DNA of 64,000 nucleotides, from contig NZ_PIPK01000006.1 of the NCBI RefSeq assembly GCF_003987335.1, positions 118,282-182,281 on the forward strand, written 5' to 3'. The translations under genes and the position numbers were made by a program. Position 1 is the first letter of the stretch; every line of letters starts with the position of its first letter. Under the pieces are notes generated by a model. It worked only from the letters and a program-made list of their open reading frames with translations. It was not told where the DNA came from and did no database searches. Origin of the DNA: Aliidiomarina maris. Lineage in GTDB: Bacteria; Pseudomonadota; Gammaproteobacteria; Enterobacterales; Alteromonadaceae. This document shows positions 8,230-17,192 of the stretch, piece by piece.

Positions 8230-8675
8230 TATGTCCTCCTTCTTTCATTAAATATTCTCATGAGGTTGAGAATATGCAAGAGGAAAACTAAAAATAATAT
8301 TTATAAATCAATAGTTTGCACTAACAGAACAAAGTTTAAATTCGGACGTAGCGAAAAATTGGCGGGGCAGGCATATCTTTGGCTATAAAAGAAAATGGCA
8401 CTTTTGATCAGCAGAGGTTACCTATGGAAAGCGTCGCCGCAATTACTCTGACGGCGGTGGCAGGTGCTATTCTGGATGACCCGGAACCAAGGTCGCGGGG
8501 CCATTCTTATTGACTCCGGCTGTTTACTGGTAAGAAAATGCGGTCATTTGTTTTACTGATTAGGAATCTATATCTGATAGGATCAGTAAAATATTCAAAG
8601 AAAGATTATTGTGGTTGACTGATTTAGCATTGGGAGGCATTTATCCAAGTAGAAGAAGAGCTTGCGGCCATTGCA
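8230..8675. other. 446-bp gap with an inverted repeat upstream of the primase-helicase gene
   Basis: The gap separates the lipoprotein pseudogene (minus) from the primase-helicase (plus). It is AT-rich near 8280-8330. The only clear structure is TTTTACTGAT at 8551-8560 and ATCAGTAAAA at 8582-8591, a perfect 10-bp inverted repeat around 21 bp, about 85 bp before the TTG start. This spacing suits an operator for a dimeric repressor. A 30-codon frame at 8424-8513 has no supporting features. Confidence 0.5.
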
Positions 8676-10985
8676 TTGAGGTTATCTGAGCTTGAGAAGG
8701 AAAAAGTAGCCTTACTTTCCCGGAGGAACGAGCTTCAGCGAGCTGCACAATCACCCACATCAATGCAATTGACTCCCAATCAAAAAGCTGAGTTATTCCG
8801 CGGGCTCTTTCGCGGCCGACAGGATGTCTATGCGGTTCGCTGGGAAAGTAGCTCGAATGGACGTTCCGGTTATGCTGTCGCCTGTGCAAATGAGTGGGTA
8901 CAGGGCATCTGTCAGAAACCCCGGATCAAGTGCGGCGAGTGCCCTCACAAAAAGTTCAAGCCTCTGGATTTCAGTGCAGTGTATGACCACCTGTCCGGCA
9001 AGCATGTAGCAGGGTTATACCCATTGTTGCCGGACAGTTCCTGTTATCTGCTGGCTGTAGATTTTGATAAGGAGGACTGGAGAGCAGATGTTCGTGCGCT
9101 GGCCCAGGCTTGTCGTGATGAAGGTGTCCCTTATCTTGTAGAGATCTCCCGGTCCGGTGCGGGTGCCCACCTATGGGTCTTCTTTTCGGACGCTGTTCCA
9201 GCCTGGTCCGCGAGGGCTTTGGGGTTCAAGCTGCTGGACAAAGCCATGGAACGTCACCCGGGCCTGTCCTTCGATTCGTATGACCGGCTATTCCCCAACC
9301 AGGATACGATGCCCGATGGTGGATTTGGCAATTTGATTGCCCTTCCGCTTCAGCATGAGGCGCGAAGTCGTGGATGTACTGTATTCGTCGACGATAAGCT
9401 AACCCCGTATCCGGATCAGTGGGCGCTACTTAGTCAGCAAAAGACCGTTTCGCTGGCTCAGCTTCGAGATATCGTTGGAAATGAGCCTGATTCCGATACG
9501 ATAGCAGAAGTTGCGTTGCCGTGGGAACAAGCTTTACCGGTCGATACAGGGATAATTTCAGGATGTCCCGAGAGCATCACGCTTACCCTGGCCAATCACA
9601 TTTATATGAAGTTGTCAGACATACCAGGGACACTGGCGGCACGAATAAAGCGCATGGCGAGCTTTGCCAATCCAGTATTTTTCAAAACCCAGGCACTTCG
9701 ATTTTCAACTCATGGCATCCCTCGTTACATATCATGTGCCCGGATTGAGCAAGGTTATATCTCGGTACCGAGAGGCTGTTTTGATGATCTTCAGGCATTG
9801 TTGCACGAACAGGGAATAACAGTAGAAATCGATGACCGCAGAATGCCCGGCCAGTTGCTGCCGGAAGTCAGCCTGAAAGCAACGCTGCGTCGTGATCAGA
9901 AAAAGGCTGTGACGGCGCTTGCCGATCACGATACCGGAATACTTCATGCTCCGACCGCTTTCGGCAAAACCGTAACCGCTATTGGCATTGTCGCCAAGCG
10001 GCAGGTAAACACGCTGATCCTCACTCACAGTCGTCAGTTACTGGATCAATGGAAGGAGCGCCTGGAGACCTTTATTGAGGGTGCCTCCGTAGGTGTGATT
10101 GGCGGCGGCAAAAAGAAACCTACCGGTCAGATCGACGTTGCCACCTATCAAAGCCTGATCAACAAGAAAGATAATACGGTCTCAAGCAAGATCCGAGAAT
10201 ACGGGCAAGTCATCATCGATGAATGCCATCATATTTCAGCTCCACGTTATGAGATGCTGCTTAACGAAGTCAGTGCTCGATACGTTGTAGGCCTCACGGC
10301 AACGCCTGACCGTCAGGATGGTCACCAAAAAATCATGTTTATGGTCGCGGGACCCGTTCGTCACAAAGTCAGGGCTGACCATGGGTCTAAGTTTGTCCAG
10401 CGTGTCATTGTTCGAGAACGTCATGAAACGCCACCGACGGACATCTTTCAGAATAATGGTGAACGACCACACATAGCATCGGTTTACCGTTGGCTCGCCC
10501 AAAGCAACGCCCGGAATCAGGATATTGTTCAGGATGTCGTACACTGCGTACAAAACGGGGCCAACTGTCTTTTGCTGACCGAACGACGAGAGCACGCCGA
10601 GACGCTGGCAACATTGTTGGAAGCTGAGTCTATATCGTTGGTTGTGTTGCGCGGCGGGATGCGCGTCAAAGAGCGCCGGGGTGTCGAATCGCAGCTACAC
10701 GAAGCTCAGGTTATTGTTGCAACCGGGAAATACATTGGAGAAGGCTTTGACTTGCCTCGGCTCGACACTTTGTTTCTAGCCCTGCCCATAGCCTGGAAAG
10801 GAACGCTGTCGCAGTATGCTGGCAGGATTCACCGGGATGCCGACGGCAAGCAGGAAGTCACTGTTTACGACTACCTGGACAACAGTCTGCCAATGCTTGA
10901 ACGCATGTTCCGAAAGCGCGAGAAAGGTTATAAGGCGATGGGATACCAGTTTGCCCAATCCGAGCCGCAAACACGGCTACTGTAA
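8676..10985 (+). CDS. Primase-helicase: TOTE-type archaeo-eukaryotic primase domain fused to an SF2 helicase
   Basis: 769 residues from a TTG at 8676. The frame is open back to 8628 and GGGAGG sits at 8632-8637, so an upstream non-ATG start is possible. A coiled coil opens the protein. A Cys cluster (C79, C86, C89) follows, then an archaeo-eukaryotic primase domain with VDFDK (129-132), SRSGAGAHLW (158-167) and SFDSYDRLFPNQD, as in TOTE conflict-system primases. The SF2 helicase half has Walker A APTAFGKT (425-432), IIDECHH near 515, LTATPDR, and motif VI QYAGRIHR. Such proteins are thought to copy or process invader nucleic acid; the biochemical role here is inferred. It is monocistronic and next to HigBA. 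Confidence 0.85.
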   Translation: MRLSELEKEKVALLSRRNELQRAAQSPTSMQLTPNQKAELFRGLFRGRQDVYAVRWESSSNGRSGYAVACANEWVQGICQKPRIKCGECPHKKFKPLDFSAVYDHLSGKHVAGLYPLLPDSSCYLLAVDFDKEDWRADVRALAQACRDEGVPYLVEISRSGAGAHLWVFFSDAVPAWSARALGFKLLDKAMERHPGLSFDSYDRLFPNQDTMPDGGFGNLIALPLQHEARSRGCTVFVDDKLTPYPDQWALLSQQKTVSLAQLRDIVGNEPDSDTIAEVALPWEQALPVDTGIISGCPESITLTLANHIYMKLSDIPGTLAARIKRMASFANPVFFKTQALRFSTHGIPRYISCARIEQGYISVPRGCFDDLQALLHEQGITVEIDDRRMPGQLLPEVSLKATLRRDQKKAVTALADHDTGILHAPTAFGKTVTAIGIVAKRQVNTLILTHSRQLLDQWKERLETFIEGASVGVIGGGKKKPTGQIDVATYQSLINKKDNTVSSKIREYGQVIIDECHHISAPRYEMLLNEVSARYVVGLTATPDRQDGHQKIMFMVAGPVRHKVRADHGSKFVQRVIVRERHETPPTDIFQNNGERPHIASVYRWLAQSNARNQDIVQDVVHCVQNGANCLLLTERREHAETLATLLEAESISLVVLRGGMRVKERRGVESQLHEAQVIVATGKYIGEGFDLPRLDTLFLALPIAWKGTLSQYAGRIHRDADGKQEVTVYDYLDNSLPMLERMFRKREKGYKAMGYQFAQSEPQTRLL

Positions 10986-11028
10986 ACTTTCCAAAGAAAG
11001 GAGAAACATGGCTGAAACGAAATGTGCT

Positions 11029-11352
11029 TCAGGCCTGCTTCAGAGGTAACTCGTGGGGCTTTACGCGTCTCACGTTCTTAGCTTCTTGTTCATAGGCACG
11101 ATGACGAACATCCCATAACTCAACCGCGTGCTGAATATTCAGCCAGAACTCCGGCGTATTCCCCAAAGCCGCTGCGAGTTTGATTGCCATGGGTGCTGTC
11201 AGCGTGCCTTTGTCATGCGCAATCCGACTGAGTGTATTTCTGTGCACACCCATTGCTTCGGCAAGTTCACTAATTTCGATGTTCATCGGCTCCAGAAACT
11301 CGGTGACGAGCATTTCGCCAACAGTCACTGGCCGACGTTTTGTATTCCTCAT
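11029..11352 (-). CDS. higA: HigA family antitoxin (helix-turn-helix)
   Basis: 107 residues from the ATG at 11350-11352, which lies 8 nt from GAGGAGG; the ATG at 11358 would be only 2 nt away. The helix-turn-helix spans about residues 28-60 (ISELAEAMGVHRNTLSRIAHDKGTL). The C-terminal half has the HigA hallmark FWLNIQHAVELWDVRH. It neutralises HigB and represses the operon. It follows higB on the same strand, the usual higB-first order, with its ribosome site inside the end of higB. Confidence 0.93.
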   Translation of the reverse strand: MRNTKRRPVTVGEMLVTEFLEPMNIEISELAEAMGVHRNTLSRIAHDKGTLTAPMAIKLAAALGNTPEFWLNIQHAVELWDVRHRAYEQEAKNVRRVKPHELPLKQA

Positions 11353-11366
11353 TACCATAACCTCCT

Positions 11367-11660
11367 CTAGCCCTTGTAAACATGCGGGTCTAGATATGTA
11401 TCTTGGGCGGTGCCATCTACCCAGCGAAAAATCAGGCGATACTGCTTGTTAACCCGAATAGAACACCATCCAGACAGGTTTCCTTGCAGATGTTCAAAAC
11501 GGTTACCCGGTGGAATCCTCAAGTCTGACTCCTGCGTTGCGGCATCCAGAATCTGAATTTTTCTGAACAGAGCGCCTTCAATAGTACTGGGTATTTTCTT
11601 GTGGCTTTGGTCTTCGTCGTAGAAAGCCTCTAGCCATATATCCCTGAATTCAACCGCCAT
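11367..11660 (-). CDS. higB: HigB family mRNA interferase toxin
   Basis: 97 residues. RelE/HigB fold signatures include LFRKIQILDAATQESDLRIPP, then NRFEHLQGNLSGWCSIRVNKQYRLIFRW, the conserved killer-protein core in which basic and aromatic residues cleave ribosome-bound mRNA. Normal length. It is the first gene of the pair, with a short palindrome about 36 bp upstream of its start. It marks the right side of the accessory region before core genes begin near 12.0 kb. Confidence 0.93.
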   Translation of the reverse strand: MAVEFRDIWLEAFYDEDQSHKKIPSTIEGALFRKIQILDAATQESDLRIPPGNRFEHLQGNLSGWCSIRVNKQYRLIFRWVDGTAQDTYLDPHVYKG

Positions 11661-11695
11661 AGTTACCTGATCACTTTTTACTCATTCTATGCATA

Positions 11696-11705
11696 ACAAC
11701 GTTGT
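11696..11705. promoter_or_regulatory. Short palindrome upstream of higB, candidate HigA operator
   Basis: ACAACGTTGT is a perfect 10-bp palindrome 36 bp upstream of the higB start codon, where a HigA operator would be expected. The site is short, so chance is possible. Confidence 0.4.
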
Positions 11706-12043
11706 GCGTCAAGTCCGTTCAAAATGAGAACGGATCCGTTTAGAAAACGATGTTACTATAATTTTGTCTGACAGAAAGGGACTATCGAGCAACTTCAAGG
11801 CGCTGATTTCATAGAGATAAAAGCGTATACAAGGCTCCCAGTTTCCCACTTATCCCAGTTTAAAATGGGTCGTCAGGAGCCGACGCAGAGGAAATTTGCC
11901 AATATTTACACTTTTTTCGCAAATTTCAGCACTCCAATAGTGCTCCACGAGTTTCATAAACTTATGTTTTTAAAGTATTTTATACATTCTGCATCGGCAA
12001 GTAAAAATCGCCCCAACGCCTCACTAAGTCGTTGCATAGACTA
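11706..12043. other. Intergenic junction between the accessory region and core genes
   Basis: AT-rich, no gene seen. It has a repeated CCCAGTTT (near 11839 and 11855) and GGCTCC...GGAGCC arms around it. No integrase gene, tRNA or clear attachment repeat is visible, so the exact island boundary cannot be set. The change to core-style genes happens within this stretch. Confidence 0.4.
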
Positions 12044-12059
12044 CACTTAGCGCTAAGTG
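12044..12059. promoter_or_regulatory. Perfect 16-bp palindrome at the DUF2959 gene promoter
   Basis: CACTTAGCGCTAAGTG is perfectly symmetric and ends 26 bp before the ATG of the DUF2959 gene. A partial copy (CACTAAGT) lies about 20 bp upstream. It is probably an operator; the regulator is unknown. Confidence 0.5.
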
Positions 12060-12085
12060 AACAACATGCAGACAAGAGGCATTGA

Positions 12086-12769
12086 ATGGCAAACACTTCG
12101 GTTATCAAATTATTTGCCGCTAGTTGGGTAAAAACCTTGCTGGCAGGTGCGGCTATTTTAAGCGCAACGGCGTGCACCAATGTGTATTACAACGCGATGG
12201 AGCGCTTAGGCTACGAAAAGCGCGATATTCTGGTGACTCGGGTTGAACGCTCGCGAGATGCCCAGAGTGATGCCCAGGAAACCTTTCGCAACGCACTTGA
12301 ACGCTATCAAAGCGTGATTGATACCCCAGACACCGACTTACGCGCGCGCTACGAAGAAGTGCTTGCAGCCTATGACGACAGTGAAGATGCTGCAGCCAAC
12401 GTGCGCCGCCGCATTAATGACGTCGAGGATGTTGCCGGTGACCTTTTTGACGAGTGGGAAGATGAACTCGACCGCTATACCAATCAAGATTTACGCGCGT
12501 CGAGCGAGCGCCAGCTTGGTCAAACCCGCGAGCAATATCAGCGCTTAATCAGCCAAATGCGTCAAACCGAAGAGCGCATGGAGCCAGTGCTACGCGCTTT
12601 TGAGGACCAAATGCTGTACTTGCGCCATAACCTCAATGCGCAGGCGATTGGCGCCTTAGAAGGTGAACTAGCGCGCATTCGCAGTGACGTGAATACACTT
12701 ATCGATAACATGGAAGCGTCGATTCGTGAGTCGGAGGCATTCATTCAACGCCTGCGCAATAATAGTTAA
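12086..12769 (+). CDS. DUF2959 family lipoprotein
   Basis: 227 residues. The N terminus is a lipoprotein signal ending in LSATAC (Cys about residue 30), followed by TNVYYNAMERLGYEKRDILVTRVERSRDAQ, the characteristic opening of the DUF2959 family. The rest is almost entirely charged helix, with long heptad-like coiled coils rich in Glu, Arg and Gln. It is probably anchored in the outer or inner membrane facing the periplasm. The function of the family is not known to me. GAGGC precedes the ATG, and a strong palindrome sits in the promoter region. Confidence 0.8.
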   Translation: MANTSVIKLFAASWVKTLLAGAAILSATACTNVYYNAMERLGYEKRDILVTRVERSRDAQSDAQETFRNALERYQSVIDTPDTDLRARYEEVLAAYDDSEDAAANVRRRINDVEDVAGDLFDEWEDELDRYTNQDLRASSERQLGQTREQYQRLISQMRQTEERMEPVLRAFEDQMLYLRHNLNAQAIGALEGELARIRSDVNTLIDNMEASIRESEAFIQRLRNNS

Positions 12770-12887
12770 ACAAACTGATACAATAGACGGATCTTTACAT
12801 TTTTATAGTTCGAAAATATTGATCCTTTAATCTCATTGGCTGGTAACTATGAGTATCAGCATAATGACTACGTAAAGGATCAATACG

Positions 12888-14303
12888 ATGGCTGTTTCAG
12901 CACCCCCCTCCGCCATGCATCAGGCTTTAAACTGGATTCCTGCTGCGCTACCGAATTGCAAGGTAGAACGCGTGCAGGAACTCAGTAAAATGCGCACCTT
13001 AGGTTTGCGCAACTTGAAGCAAATGAGCTGGGACACGGTGCAAGCATTGTCCTATGACCCTCTGACTTCACTGCCAATGGCACGCTTATTTGAAGCGCGC
13101 GTCGATTATTTGCTGCAAGAATCGGACAACCCCTTTGCGCTGATTATTATCAACTGCCAGAAATTTCGCTTAGTCAATGAAATCTACGGTCGCGAAGTCG
13201 CTAACTATGTATTGCGTTTACTTGCCCGCAGATTCAGCAAACTTGACCAACCGAGTGTGTTCTGTGCGCGATTACGTGATGATCGCTTCGGCTTTATCGT
13301 CAATAAGGCCCATCGTCACTTAGCCGATGACTTTATTGAGCACTTACAACAGGTATTGGCCAAGCCAATGCGTTTTCGTGGGCAGCGCTATCAGCTTGGT
13401 TTTGCCATGGGCATTCATTGGCGCCAGCAGAATGAAGAACAAAGCGCGCAAGATTTAATTCTAGACGCTGAAACTACCCTGGCTCATGCACGCTCAAAAG
13501 CGAGCCAAGAGGTTGTCGCGGTATTTGAACACCCACTCGTGACGCAAAGCAACGAAGCCAGCTTAGCCGAGCAACTCGCGTTACAGTTAGACTCTGATAC
13601 ATTGCCAATTAAAGTCTTTCCGGTCATCAATTTACGCACGCATGCGAAATATAGTTACCAAGCAGTGCCGTGTTTGCTCGACAATGGCGAAGAAGTGCCG
13701 TTAGACATTACGTTCAAACTGGCTGAGCGCCACGGCTTAATGTTGAAGCTAACGCAGTACGTGGTTGACCGCGCCATAGAGCAGCTTGGCGCCCTCTATC
13801 AACAAGCCGCTATGTACTTATCGGTTAAAGTAAGCCGTTTGGATATGAATAACTGCGAGTTGATGGAAGCGACCTATCAAACGTTGCAAAAGTCGAACCT
13901 GCCAGCGCACAAATTTAAGTTTGAGTTGCATGAAGAGATGCGTAGCACCGAGTGGCAGGACGCCATTAACGATATTTTTGAGTTAGCTCAGGCCGACTGC
14001 CCGCGCCAGTTTAAACGCGCGCGCGCCTCAGCAAAGCCATTGAACAAAAGCCAAATTCAAATCAACAAAGTGGTCTGGTTACATGCAAGCTTAATTAAGC
14101 GGGTGCAATACCACCCGCAACAACAGCGGATTTTACGCACTGTGATTGATCTTGCCCGTTCTCACGGCGTTGATGTGATGCTAGACGGGTTAGAAGATGC
14201 CAAAGACGCCGAATTAGGTCTCGACTTAGGCATTTTATTTGGTCAGGGCTGCGCATTTGGCAACCCTGAGTCAATTATTCTGCCGGCGTGTCGCCCAAAA
14301 TAA
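12888..14303 (+). CDS. Degenerate GGDEF-EAL protein
   Basis: 471 residues. The first half is a GGDEF-like domain opening with DPLTSLPMARLFEARVDYLL and FALIIINCQKFRLVNEIYGREVAN. The signature loop reads RDDRF instead of GGDEF, so cyclase activity is unlikely. The second half has the outline of an EAL domain (FKFELHEEM in place of the E-A/V-L region, then MLDGLEDAKDAELGLDLGILFGQGCAFG), but key metal ligands are missing. It probably binds a nucleotide or a partner rather than making or breaking cyclic-di-GMP. No membrane segment or other sensor domain is seen. Confidence 0.8.
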   Translation: MAVSAPPSAMHQALNWIPAALPNCKVERVQELSKMRTLGLRNLKQMSWDTVQALSYDPLTSLPMARLFEARVDYLLQESDNPFALIIINCQKFRLVNEIYGREVANYVLRLLARRFSKLDQPSVFCARLRDDRFGFIVNKAHRHLADDFIEHLQQVLAKPMRFRGQRYQLGFAMGIHWRQQNEEQSAQDLILDAETTLAHARSKASQEVVAVFEHPLVTQSNEASLAEQLALQLDSDTLPIKVFPVINLRTHAKYSYQAVPCLLDNGEEVPLDITFKLAERHGLMLKLTQYVVDRAIEQLGALYQQAAMYLSVKVSRLDMNNCELMEATYQTLQKSNLPAHKFKFELHEEMRSTEWQDAINDIFELAQADCPRQFKRARASAKPLNKSQIQINKVVWLHASLIKRVQYHPQQQRILRTVIDLARSHGVDVMLDGLEDAKDAELGLDLGILFGQGCAFGNPESIILPACRPK

Positions 14304-14318
14304 CGGCAAGTTTTTGCG

Positions 14319-14900
14319 TTAGCGCTGGGCGCTTTGAATACGAAGTTGCCCAGGCTCAACGCTGATATCTAAACCTAATTGCTGCAGCAAACGGTAGCGC
14401 GAATCTTCGGGGTCAAAGCGATACACCGGGTTTTGCTCCAGCCAGTCGTGAATGAGTGCATACACTTCTTGGTTTAACCCCTGCAGTTGCAGTTGGCCAA
14501 AGCCAGTATCTATCATCGAATCATCCAAGGTTACGCCAGTTACATAAATGGCATGGTCGGCAGCGCTGTAACGCGGCGCCCCAGACATGGTGAGACGGAT
14601 GCCGACTGGGTACTCACGCCCAAACATCGACGCATTCACACTCGAAGCGGTACGTACCTGAACTTTGCCATCGCCATTTTCATCAATGCCAATGCCTAAC
14701 TCATCCACGGTTAAGCGTGCACTGGCGCCAAGCATCGTAATGGTTAAATTTTGCTTAGCTAACTCGCTTTTGGCGATTTCTTCCAGCTCTTCAGCCCCAA
14801 TGGTGTAGTTGATTAACTGCCCCATCTGCGCGCAAGCAACGGTGGTAACGGCTACCAACGCAGCGGCTACTGCCCATAAACCTCGACGTTTCATTTGCAT
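14319..14900 (-). CDS. DUF1439 family lipoprotein
   Basis: 193 residues from the ATG at 14898-14900, chosen because AGGA lies 8 nt upstream; an upstream TTG is also in frame. The signal peptide ends VTTVACAQ, a lipobox-like site. The rest is a beta-rich domain (LINYTIGAEELEEIAKSELAKQ, then YAIYVTGVTLDD-type strands) as in DUF1439/YceB-like proteins of the tubular lipid-binding superfamily. It is probably a periplasmic, membrane-anchored protein. It converges with the GGDEF-EAL gene, 15 bp apart. Confidence 0.75.
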   Translation of the reverse strand: MQMKRRGLWAVAAALVAVTTVACAQMGQLINYTIGAEELEEIAKSELAKQNLTITMLGASARLTVDELGIGIDENGDGKVQVRTASSVNASMFGREYPVGIRLTMSGAPRYSAADHAIYVTGVTLDDSMIDTGFGQLQLQGLNQEVYALIHDWLEQNPVYRFDPEDSRYRLLQQLGLDISVEPGQLRIQSAQR

Positions 14901-14996
14901 ATCATGTGTCCTACACAAGGCTTTCTACTAACAACAATTGCGGATTCGATAACCGCGCAAGGGTAAAAGTTCAATGTTCACTGTGAGTTTAATTGG

Positions 14997-15614
14997 CTAC
15001 GAAGATATACCGTTATGCCGCGCCAGTTGCTCCATGACCAGCGTTTCGCGCTCAATTGAAATCCCCATAGTGCCACGCTTACTTTGCATGACCGCGCGAT
15101 TGTGGGCAATAGCGTCAGCTAAATCAATCCAGCATACTTGCATGCCGTTGTTTACTTCATAGGTTTCCAATTGATTGGCGACCAAATTTTCACGCAAATG
15201 GCAATGAAACCACTCGGACACCTGAAACATCAGGTCATAACCCGAGCGCCAGGTCGGCATATATTCAGTGACATGACCAAAGGAAGCACTGATATCAATC
15301 GCAGCAGCCCCTGCTTCTTCACGCATTTCACGTTGCAGCGCATCTGCCGCTGACTCATGGCTATCAATACCACCGCCTGGAAAGCTATAGTCGTCGTACC
15401 TCTCGGTGTACATCAACAGAATTTTTTCATCACTGGAGCGAATAATAATGCCCCGCACGGCTTGGCGCTTAAGTAACTGCAATGGCGCCAGCAATGGTTC
15501 ACTGGCAGCCGACAACGGGTACTTGAGCACCTCTTCGTCAACACCTGCTTGCTGCGCAAGTGCTACCGCTTTAGGATGTATTAAGTGGCTAATAAGCGGC
15601 ATACTACGCGCCAC
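14997..15614 (-). CDS. NUDIX hydrolase
   Basis: 205 residues. The Nudix box is complete: GGGIDSHESAADALQREMRE followed by EAGA, holding the GX5EX7REUXEEXGU pattern with all metal-binding glutamates. A 60-residue N-terminal extension precedes the domain (VALAQQAGVDEEVLKYP). The substrate is not evident; it probably hydrolyses a nucleoside diphosphate derivative in the cytoplasm. The start at 15614 fits the conserved opening. It is divergent from the small gene at 15696. Confidence 0.88.
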   Translation of the reverse strand: MARSMPLISHLIHPKAVALAQQAGVDEEVLKYPLSAASEPLLAPLQLLKRQAVRGIIIRSSDEKILLMYTERYDDYSFPGGGIDSHESAADALQREMREEAGAAAIDISASFGHVTEYMPTWRSGYDLMFQVSEWFHCHLRENLVANQLETYEVNNGMQVCWIDLADAIAHNRAVMQSKRGTMGISIERETLVMEQLARHNGISS

Positions 15615-15695
15615 TCCTTTCGATTCGGGGTTACATTCGAATTTGATAATACCTTGGCCCCAGCTAAAAATGAAGGTGAATTGAATAGGTGAAGC

Positions 15696-15956
15696 ATGCC
15701 CTTTGAATTAAGACAACTCAGCTGGCATAAGCGTCGACGCGCTACTGAGGCGCCAAAGCCTGTGAGCTTTAAGGTCGATGATTTTAAAAAGCAGGCAAAT
15801 CATTTTTGTCGCGTACATGTCACTTTTGACAACGGTGACGTCGCGCAACTGCAAGGCCGTGTGAGCCAAAATCCAGTCAATTTAACTTGGTCGGTCAATG
15901 CAATTAATGCCCATGGCCAGGCAGTTTTCCTTAAGTGGGTCGACGACGATGCTTAA
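15696..15956 (+). CDS. Hypothetical 86-residue protein
   Basis: The frame gives a basic N terminus (WHKRRRATEAPKPVSFKVDDF) and a short beta-rich body (VHVTFDNGDVAQLQGRVSQNP, NAHGQAVFLKWVDDD). No family recognised. Support comes from its position in a divergent gap next to the NUDIX gene, codon style like the core neighbours, and a GAAG-type ribosome site. It converges with the AI-2E permease. Confidence 0.55.
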   Translation: MPFELRQLSWHKRRRATEAPKPVSFKVDDFKKQANHFCRVHVTFDNGDVAQLQGRVSQNPVNLTWSVNAINAHGQAVFLKWVDDDA

Positions 15957-15969
15957 AAAGCAAGTGATG

Positions 15970-17133
15970 TTATTTACGTAACACCTCACTTAGGGGTTTT
16001 AGCTTAGGAATATGCGAAACCACGACCATTATCACGGTCATCAGCGGAACGGCTAATAGAATACCCACCGGCCCCCAAAGAAAGCCCCAGAAGAAAATGG
16101 AAATAAAAATGATGACCGGGTTAACCGCTAAGCGTTGGCCGTGAATATAAGGTTCAAGGAAAAAGCCAACCACTGAAATCAAGAGTAGGAAAGTACCTGG
16201 TACGATGGCGATCATCAGCAGGTCGTCAAAGGTCGCAACCGACACCACCACCAACAAGCCAACCCCAAGAATACCGCCCACGTAAGGTATAAAACGCGCC
16301 AGCGCTGCGATTAAGCCCCATAACACGGGGGTTGGTAAGCCAACTCCCCAAGACACCAGCCCCACAATAATTCCGATAGTCACGTTGACGGAAGTAATCA
16401 CCCCCAAATAACGTGCGACTTGCTCTTGCCCGGAACGGACAATAGACAGGAATATCTGGCGCTTGGACCGACCCATTTGATGCGCTAAATTGCGTACCAA
16501 AGTGTCGCCACTGACCAGTAAAAAGTAAGTCAACGCCAACGCCAGGGCCAAGCCAGATACGCCGCTTTGCGCCGCTGCAAACACACGATGCTGCCATAGT
16601 TCGCTTTCATGCACGACCACAGTTGGGTCTTCAGTGCCTTCGACTTCGCCATCGACTTCAGATTGAATTTCTTCTGCTGATTCCTGCAACTTTTCAATAT
16701 CTTGTTGCAGCTCGCCGCGCCCTTGCAAAATACGCTCGACAGCCTCCGGCGCCTCTTCTGCCCACTGGGTCAATGGCGCAAAAATGCCGTAACCAATACC
16801 ACCAATTGCTGCCACCACAGTTAGCATTAACACAAGCCCGCTAAGCGCCCGAGGCATGCGTAAATGTTTGGCGCACCAAGCCACCGCAGGTGACACTAAA
16901 AGGCTTAATAACAGTGCAAATACCAGCGGTAGTAAAATATCACTGGCGATGAATAAGGTATAAAGAATCGCTAAGGTAAATAAACCATAAATAGGCGTAC
17001 TTAAGTCCTGGCGTTGAATGACTGAAACAAGCTTAGAGGTTGATGATTGCTGTTCATGCGCTTGCTCACCGTCCGGTTGGCTGGATTCCGGTTGGCTGGA
17101 CGATGTATTGTGTTGTTGATTATGTTCCGACAT
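15970..17133 (-). CDS. AI-2E family transporter (PerM-like)
   Basis: 387 residues from the ATG at 17131-17133, with AGGTGG 6 nt upstream. An acidic and polar Gln/Ser-rich N-terminal tail of about 45 residues is followed by paired hydrophobic helices (FTLAILYTLFIASDILLPL, VFALLLSLLVSPAVAW). A soluble, charged segment lies in the middle (about 135-185, Glu-rich). The conserved C-terminal membrane core has LIAALARFIPYVGGILG and INFIPYIG-like repeats, ending with FFWGFLWGPVGILLAVPLM. Family members export small molecules or act as sodium/proton antiporters; the substrate is unknown here. Confidence 0.88.
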   Translation of the reverse strand: MSEHNQQHNTSSSQPESSQPDGEQAHEQQSSTSKLVSVIQRQDLSTPIYGLFTLAILYTLFIASDILLPLVFALLLSLLVSPAVAWCAKHLRMPRALSGLVLMLTVVAAIGGIGYGIFAPLTQWAEEAPEAVERILQGRGELQQDIEKLQESAEEIQSEVDGEVEGTEDPTVVVHESELWQHRVFAAAQSGVSGLALALALTYFLLVSGDTLVRNLAHQMGRSKRQIFLSIVRSGQEQVARYLGVITSVNVTIGIIVGLVSWGVGLPTPVLWGLIAALARFIPYVGGILGVGLLVVVSVATFDDLLMIAIVPGTFLLLISVVGFFLEPYIHGQRLAVNPVIIFISIFFWGFLWGPVGILLAVPLMTVIMVVVSHIPKLKPLSEVLRK

Positions 17134-17192
17134 GGGTACCACCTAGCTCTTAAGTAACCTCTAATATAGGCGATAAGCGCCAAAATACCCAA

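Noticed and set aside
8424..8513. Small frame of 29 codons before the primase-helicase
   Set aside because: No ribosome-binding site of note and no recognisable product.
16226..16597. Antisense frame inside the AI-2E permease gene
   Set aside because: Shadow of a well-conserved gene; the permease frame has all family motifs.
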